A stretch of DNA of 9,787 bases from positions 13,833-23,619 of the forward strand of contig DCTQ01000075.1 of assembly GCA_002329395.1 (NCBI GenBank), in the 5' to 3' direction. This DNA is from Candidatus Avelusimicrobium alvi. GTDB taxonomy: Bacteria; Elusimicrobiota; Elusimicrobia; Elusimicrobiales; Elusimicrobiaceae. Numbering within the stretch: the stretch's first letter is position 1; each line of letters starts with the position of its first letter. Shown here piece by piece: positions 7,591-9,787 of the stretch. A program made the translations under genes and the position numbers. The notes under the pieces were generated by a model. It was not told the DNA's origin. It made no database searches and was given only the letters and a program-made list of their open reading frames with translations.

Positions 7591-7620
7591 CCCGGAACAG
7601 GATTTCTGTTCCGGGTTTTT
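7591..7620 (+). terminator. Intrinsic terminator of the CcmH/CycH-C-like gene
   Basis: A perfect 10-bp stem, CCCGGAACAG (7591-7600) with CTGTTCCGGG (7606-7615), has a 5-nt loop and a run of five T. It starts 21 bases after the stop. Confidence 0.95.
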
Positions 7621-7630
7621 GTATGTTGTG

Positions 7631-7652
7631 AAAACCCCCGCCTACGCCGGGG
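7631..7652 (-). terminator. Possible second terminator for leftward transcripts
   Basis: CCCCG (7636-7640) and CGGGG (7648-7652) form a 5-bp stem with a 7-nt loop, followed on the minus strand by G and four T (the A run at 7631-7634). It is weaker than the terminator just upstream of it in that direction, and may be a backup. Confidence 0.4.
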
Positions 7653-7668
7653 AATGTTTTTGCGGCGC

Positions 7669-7701
7669 AAAAAACCCCGGGCGGGAACCGGCGGCCCGGG
7701 G
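7669..7701 (-). terminator. Intrinsic terminator of the 76-codon leftward gene
   Basis: GCCCGGGG (7694-7701) and CCCCGGGC (7675-7682) form a perfect 8-bp GC stem with an 11-nt loop, followed on the minus strand by six T (A run at 7669-7674). It lies about 40 bases beyond the stop at 7741. Confidence 0.85.
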
Positions 7702-7702
7702 C

Positions 7703-7731
7703 GGCGGATAACGGGGGTAGGAGTATCCGCC
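7703..7731 (-). other. 3'-UTR hairpin between the small gene and its terminator
   Basis: GGCGGATA (7703-7710) and TATCCGCC (7724-7731) form a perfect 8-bp stem with a 13-nt loop. It has no T tail, so it is not a terminator. It lies 9 bases after the stop of the leftward gene and may stabilise the mRNA or bind a protein. Confidence 0.5.
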
Positions 7732-7740
7732 TGGTGAAAT

Positions 7741-7971
7741 TTATTTGGCGGCGGTTTTTTTCCGGCGCAGGCGGCGGGGCTTGCGGGCGGAAAAATTTTC
7801 GCCCAGTACGTGCAAAATGACGCGGTGCAGGCGTACGTCCTGCAGTAAAAAATCGGCTTTTACGTGATAATAAGGGTGTGCAAAGCGCAGGCGCGGCAGG
7901 AGCTGTTCCAGCGCGTGGTAGTGGGCGTCGGCTTGCGCGAGCAGGGCAAAAATATCCTCGTTTTGGGGCAT
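7741..7971 (-). CDS. Small basic protein of unknown function, behind a structured leader
   Basis: The ATG at 7971 has GAGG (plus-strand CCTC at 7978-7981) at 6 bases and gives 76 residues; a longer frame up to 8040 has no ribosome site and would read into the attenuator hairpin. Codon choice (CTG, CGC, GCC, GAC with AAA and TTT) matches the neighbours, which supports a real gene. Residues 1-60 look helical and His/Tyr-rich (H17, H19, H32, Y34, Y35, H36, H49, H54). The tail from about 62 is strongly basic (RKPRRLRRKK), as in nucleic-acid-binding proteins. There is no signal peptide or membrane segment, and I do not recognise the family. It is the only gene downstream of the two tandem attenuator-like units and is probably controlled by them. 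A terminator follows. Confidence 0.65.
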   Translation of the reverse strand: MPQNEDIFALLAQADAHYHALEQLLPRLRFAHPYYHVKADFLLQDVRLHRVILHVLGENFSARKPRRLRRKKTAAK

Positions 7972-8003
7972 AGTTTTCCTCGCCGCCCGCGCGCTGCCGT
8001 ACG

Positions 8004-8061
8004 AAAATAAAAAGGGCGGACTTCTGATAGGTGGAGCCAACCATTCTAAAAGAAGCCGCCC
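8004..8061 (-). terminator. Proximal terminator hairpin of the tandem leader
   Basis: On the minus strand, GGGCGG-CTTCT (8061-8051 side) pairs with AGAAG-T-CCGCCC (8025-8014 side): 6 + 5 bp around one bulged base. The loop is 25 nt. After it the strand reads five T, A, four T. It lies about 30 bases upstream of the ribosome site of the small gene, so it can stop transcription before the gene. Confidence 0.75.
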
Positions 8062-8119
8062 CTCCGCGCCGCAGCGCGGAAAGCAAACGGACCTCTTTTA
8101 GCGGTTGCCGGAAGTCCGT
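8046..8119 (-). promoter_or_regulatory. Proximal attenuator unit: sequestering stem, linker, UNCG hairpin
   Basis: The linker GAGGTCCGT (8095-8087 on minus) has two possible partners. Upstream, ACGGACTTC (8119-8111) pairs with it over 9 bp, including one U-G pair that exists only on the minus strand. Downstream, the terminator 5' arm CGG-CTTCT (8058-8051) pairs with the overlapping AGAGG-T-CCG, with the same bulged base as in the terminator. That second pairing encloses the UNCG hairpin (8063-8069 with 8074-8080) and would break the terminator. These are the three mutually exclusive helices of a transcription attenuator. The loop of the upstream stem holds GGCAACC, of which CAACC can pair with GGTTG in the terminator loop. 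Confidence 0.6.
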
Positions 8120-8127
8120 CTGAAAGC

Positions 8128-8177
8128 AAAAGGGCGGACTTCTAATAGGGGTGAGAGCCGCCTAAAAGAAGCCGCCC
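8128..8177 (-). terminator. Distal terminator hairpin of the tandem leader
   Basis: The same GGGCGG-CTTCT / AGAAG-T-CCGCCC stem as in the proximal copy (8172-8177 and 8167-8171 with 8132-8137 and 8139-8143), plus CCT/AGG nearer the loop. The apical loop is 8150-8160 and the T tail is four bases (A run at 8128-8131), so termination may be only partial. Confidence 0.65.
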
Positions 8178-8282
8178 CTTCCGCGCCCGAAGGCGCGGAA
8201 GAACGCGGACTTTCTGCCTCTAGCTCTCACCAGTGTTTCAGCCGAAACCAAAACCCACGGGTGTTCTACACACCATAGAGGC
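8162..8282 (-). promoter_or_regulatory. Distal unit: aptamer-like three-way fold, linker, UUCG hairpin
   Basis: On the minus strand GCCTCTA (8282-8276) closes with TAGAGGC (8222-8216). Inside are GGTGT-GTAGA-ACACC (8274-8260) and GTTTC-GGCT-GAAAC (8248-8235), a junction like that of a small aptamer. Then come the linker AGAAAGTCCGC (8215-8205), which resembles the terminator 3' arm AGAAGTCCGCC, and a 9-bp hairpin with a UUCG loop (8179-8187 with 8192-8200). GGTGAGAGC (8231-8223), just before the closing strand, is perfectly complementary to GCTCTCACC (8158-8150) in the terminator's 11-nt loop. Ligand unknown; the function could also be that of a small RNA. Confidence 0.55.
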
Positions 8283-8308
8283 AAAAATCCTTAAATCTGA
8301 CAAAATTT

Positions 8309-8338
8309 AGTATAGCACTTTGCCGGAACTTTTCGCAA
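8309..8338 (-). promoter_or_regulatory. Promoter of the structured leader
   Basis: On the minus strand: TTGCGA (8338-8333), an 18-base spacer and TATACT (8314-8309) in the extended context TGCTATACT. Spacing and -10 match the SH3-gene promoter at 6408. The predicted RNA start is near 8302, about 20 bases before the first helix. Confidence 0.7.
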
Positions 8339-8370
8339 GGAATACGCCTCCTGACCTCAAGGAATACGCC
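8337..8370. repeat. Two direct copies of AAGGAATACGCC
   Basis: The 12-mer occurs at 8337-8348 and 8359-8370, 22 bases apart. The first copy supplies the 5' strand of the predicted closing helix of the 8344-8604 structure. Only two copies exist, so it is not a CRISPR array. Confidence 0.6.
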
Positions 8371-8604
8371 GCCCGCCTTGCCTGCCCGGCAGATTTTACG
8401 GTACTTGGCAACCTTGTTTAATAGGGTGGCTCCATTAGTTGGATGTACCCGCCTGGATACGGGAGGGGCGGACCCTCCGGGCCGGCTCCTGCCAGACGGG
8501 TGCATCCCCCTTTGTTGTTCCCATCTAACTGATAGTACCATTTCCAGCTTTAACCCTGGTTGAGGCCAGCACCCCAAGGCCTGGAAGGCCTTGACTAGAG
8601 GCGT
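8344..8604 (+). ncRNA. Candidate structured RNA of about 260 nt with paired ends
   Basis: The ends pair: ACGCCTC (8344-8350) with GAGGCGT (8598-8604), and TCAAGG (8357-8362) with CCTTGA (8589-8594). Inside, GGTACT (8400-8405) pairs with AGTACC (8534-8539), directly followed by a 12-bp helix (8434-8445 with 8522-8533). Then come TACCCG/CGGGTG (8446-8451 with 8497-8502), CTGG/CCAG and GGAGGG/CCCTCC (8462-8467 with 8473-8478). Three pairs are G-U on the plus strand and would be A-C mismatches on the other, which favours plus-strand RNA. CAAGGCC/GGCCTTG (8575-8581 with 8587-8593) is an alternative to part of the closing helix. No clear plus-strand promoter or T-run terminator is seen. It does not match what I know of tmRNA, RNase P, SRP or 6S RNA. 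No convincing gene lies in this stretch. Confidence 0.4.
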
Positions 8605-8619
8605 TATAAATAGCAAAAT
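8591..8619 (+). promoter_or_regulatory. Possible promoter of the exported coiled-coil gene
   Basis: TTGACT (8591-8596), a 17-base spacer and CAAAAT (8614-8619). The -10 is poor. An alternative -10, TATAAA (8605-8610), has no -35 at the right distance. Confidence 0.35.
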
Positions 8620-8645
8620 AAAAGAAAGAGTTTTAGGGGGAGCCT

Positions 8646-9371
8646 ATGAGACGGAGTCTTTTCATCTTAGCCACACTGGCCATGTCGTCTGCCCTGTACG
8701 CGCAGGCGGACGCCGGGCATTATAACCGCGAAAAAGTGCTGGACATCTTTTCGCAGTACAATCCCGCCGTGTTGGAAAACGCACGGCAAAACGCGGATTA
8801 CAACGCGGTGCTGGAAGGCCTGTTGGCCTCCTACAACGCTCCGGAAACGGAAGAGAACCGCTACGAACTCATCGCTCTTGCGCGCAATTTTGACAATTCC
8901 ATCCGCTTAAAAGCCCTGGCGGTGAATTACGAAGAAGCGGTGCTGCTCTCGCAGATGAGCGGGCTGGACCTCTCTTCGGCCGTCCTGCATTTCCGCCGGG
9001 AGCTTACGCCCGTTTTCCAGAACATCTGGGCGGTCACCGTCCAGCTGCGCGAATACCAGATTGACGAATACGAAGCCCAGCTCAAAGAACTGCGCAAAAA
9101 CAAAACCCTTTCCAAAGAAGCCCGCCAAGCGCGCGAAGCCGTGCTGAAGGAAAAAATAAAAGCCCTCAAAACGGAAATCAAATCGCTTAAAAAAGACGCG
9201 GGCGCGCAAATCCTCTCCGCTGTGGACGTTTACGTGGCGGAGACGGACCGGAGCATCGCCGAAAAGCTGGAAGCGGAACGCGCGCGTATGCAAGAGGCTT
9301 CTTCCAAACAAGTCAGCCAGACGAAAAACCTGCAAGTAAAAACCAAAAATAAAAAACCGGTTGCCAAATAA
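8646..9371 (+). CDS. Exported coiled-coil protein of unknown function
   Basis: The protein has 241 residues. The ATG at 8646 follows GGGGGAG (8636-8642) closely. Residues 1-19 are a signal peptide (MRRSLFILAT start, ending ALYA before Q20), so the protein is probably periplasmic. Residues 25-130 are predicted mostly helical, with helix-breaking spots near 63-68 and 105-108. Residues about 133-185 are a highly charged Lys/Glu-rich heptad-like coiled coil, and 196-220 continue as a charged helix. The tail is basic and Ser/Gln/Lys-rich. There is no transmembrane segment after the signal and no catalytic motif. The general look is that of Skp-like or other periplasmic helical proteins, but I see no specific match. 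secA follows 81 bases later in the same direction, with no terminator between, so they may be co-transcribed. Confidence 0.75.
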   Translation: MRRSLFILATLAMSSALYAQADAGHYNREKVLDIFSQYNPAVLENARQNADYNAVLEGLLASYNAPETEENRYELIALARNFDNSIRLKALAVNYEEAVLLSQMSGLDLSSAVLHFRRELTPVFQNIWAVTVQLREYQIDEYEAQLKELRKNKTLSKEARQAREAVLKEKIKALKTEIKSLKKDAGAQILSAVDVYVAETDRSIAEKLEAERARMQEASSKQVSQTKNLQVKTKNKKPVAK

Positions 9372-9378
9372 TGTTCCC

Positions 9379-9397
9379 GCTCCGCGTCCTGCGGAGC
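9379..9397 (+). other. Hairpin between the coiled-coil gene and secA
   Basis: GCTCCGC (9379-9385) and GCGGAGC (9391-9397) form a perfect 7-bp stem with a 5-nt loop. No T run follows, so it is not a normal terminator; it may mark an RNA processing or pause site between the two genes. Confidence 0.4.
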
Positions 9398-9452
9398 CGC
9401 CCCGCCGCGCCTCAGTTTACCTCATTTTATTTATTCAAAGGAACATATTGCT

Positions 9453-9787
9453 ATGATTAGAACCGTTATTGACAAAGTTTTTGGTACCAAAAGCGAACGC
9501 GACCTTAAAAAAATCCAACATTACGTAGACGACGCCAACAAATTCACCGCCGAGTTTGAAAAATTATCGGACGAACAGTTAAAAGCCAAAACCCAGGAAT
9601 TTAAAAACCGCCTGGCCCAGGGCGAAACGCTGGACCAGCTGCTGCCCGAAGCTTTTGCGGTGGTGCGTCTGGCGGCCCAGCGCGTCATCGGCCTGCGCCC
9701 GTACGACGTGCAGATGCTGGGCGGCATTGTATTGCATCAGGGCAAAATCGCCGAGATGGGCACCGGTGAAGGTAAAACGCTGGTGGC
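9453..9787 (+). CDS. secA: Preprotein translocase ATPase SecA (3' partial)
   Basis: The ATG at 9453 is preceded by AAAGGA (9437-9442) at 10 bases. The first 111 codons are in the window; the rest lies beyond its edge. The N-terminus ([11 protein letters not shown], then SERDLKKIQ) and the segment from about 67 to 110 are typical Sec[36 protein letters not shown] and the Walker A motif GTGEGKT at 103-109. SecA is the cytoplasmic motor that drives signal-peptide proteins through SecYEG. The signal-peptide proteins encoded in this window would be among its substrates. No strong promoter is seen directly upstream, so transcription may come from the coiled-coil gene. Confidence 0.97.
   Translation, partial: MIRTVIDKVFGTKSERDLKKIQHYVDDANKFTAEFEKLSDEQLKAKTQEFKNRLAQGETLDQLLPEAFAVVRLAAQRVIGLRPYDVQMLGGIVLHQGKIAEMGTGEGKTLV

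Larger units (their letters stand above)
7972..8302 (-). ncRNA. Structured leader of about 330 nt with two tandem attenuator-like units
   Basis: This is the predicted transcript between the minus-strand promoter (8309-8338) and the small leftward gene. It holds two related units, at 8119-8004 and 8282-8128 (minus direction). Sequence shared by the units includes 16 identical bases at 8010-8025 and 8128-8143, and 17 identical bases at 8046-8062 and 8162-8178. The hairpins between them differ but still pair, and on the minus strand they carry C(UGCG)G and C(UUCG)G loops, the stable UNCG type. This fixes the transcribed strand. It could be a regulatory leader or two separate small RNAs ending at the internal terminators. 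No known riboswitch class was recognised. Confidence 0.7.

Noticed and set aside
7972..8040. Longer N-terminus for the small leftward gene (start at 8040)
   Set aside because: The upstream codons overlap the attenuator terminator and lack a ribosome site, while the ATG at 7971 has a good one.
7484..8086. Long minus-strand open frame of 200 codons
   Set aside because: It runs antisense through the end of the CcmH/CycH-C-like gene, several terminators and the small gene in another frame; its Pro/Arg-rich composition is typical of a GC-rich shadow frame.
8204..8222. Resemblance of the minus-strand GAGGC-AGAAAGTCCGC segment to RNase P conserved region I
   Set aside because: The matching 3' conserved region and the rest of the RNase P core are absent; the segment is explained as attenuator linker.
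8337..8370. CRISPR-like repeat pair
   Set aside because: Only two 12-base copies with a 10-base spacer and no cas genes.
8032..8434. TGGAGCCA (8032-8039) and TGGCTCCA (8427-8434), also GGTTGCC/GGCAACC, as long-range pairing between the two RNA regions
   Set aside because: The segments belong to RNAs predicted on opposite strands, where they would be identical rather than complementary; short matches may be chance or remote shared origin.
8378..8563. Plus-strand open frame of 61 codons
   Set aside because: No ribosome site, Pro/Cys-rich odd composition, and it lies inside the nested helices.
8276..8602. TAGAGGC at 8276-8282 and 8596-8602 as target-site duplication of a small mobile element
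   Set aside because: There are no terminal inverted repeats inside the 7-base repeats, and both copies have better explanations as parts of RNA helices.
8266..8616. Minus-strand open frame of 116 codons over the structured region
   Set aside because: It begins at a TTG without ribosome site, has no recognisable domain, and its end runs through the promoter and start of the structured leader. The plus-strand RNA fold explains the region better, though a conserved frame elsewhere would reopen this.

Overview
The window is a 9.8 kb piece of a GC-rich Gram-negative-type chromosome. Three predicted exported proteins, a stand-alone domain resembling the C-terminal part of CcmH/CycH, and short intergenic gaps with strong intrinsic terminators suggest a compact bacterial genome. 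The very long MFS protein with large soluble N-terminal domains and the general gene style remind me of gut Elusimicrobiota. That assignment is an inference from memory and cannot be proved here. No insertion sequence, phage gene, tRNA, rRNA or CRISPR array is visible.

Layout. From 1 to 3429 (+) runs the 3' part of a giant MFS-type membrane protein whose start lies outside the window. It converges, terminator to terminator, on a leftward operon (6326 to 3603): a NifU-like Fe-S carrier protein, a PHP-family phosphoesterase and a SulP anion transporter with a STAS domain, separated by only 1-2 bases. A divergent promoter region (about 6358-6437) separates this operon from a rightward gene for a small exported double-SH3 protein (6483-6950). 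Next comes a rightward gene for a small membrane-anchored or exported CcmH/CycH-C-like protein (7099-7569). Both rightward genes have a readable promoter and a textbook terminator.

The unusual part is 7570-8645. A leftward 76-codon gene (7741-7971) is preceded by a leader of about 330 nt driven by a promoter at 8309-8338. The leader contains two tandem, sequence-related units. Each has an upstream sequestering or aptamer-like fold, a linker that mimics the 3' arm of the terminator, a hairpin capped by a C(UNCG)G tetraloop, and a U-tailed terminator hairpin. In each unit the terminator's apical loop is complementary to an upstream segment (9 nt in one unit, 5 nt in the other). It looks like a tandem attenuator or riboswitch-like system, or a pair of related small RNAs, and I do not recognise it as a known class. 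To its right, 8344-8604 can fold on the + strand into a structure of about 260 nt with paired ends, and its G-U pairs favour that strand. It is a candidate structured RNA with no identified family.

The window ends with a gene for an exported coiled-coil protein of unknown function (8646-9371) and the first 111 codons of secA (9453 onward), including the start of the ATPase Walker A region. Four probable promoters share the -10 octamer GCTATAMT, which looks like the housekeeping -10 of this organism.
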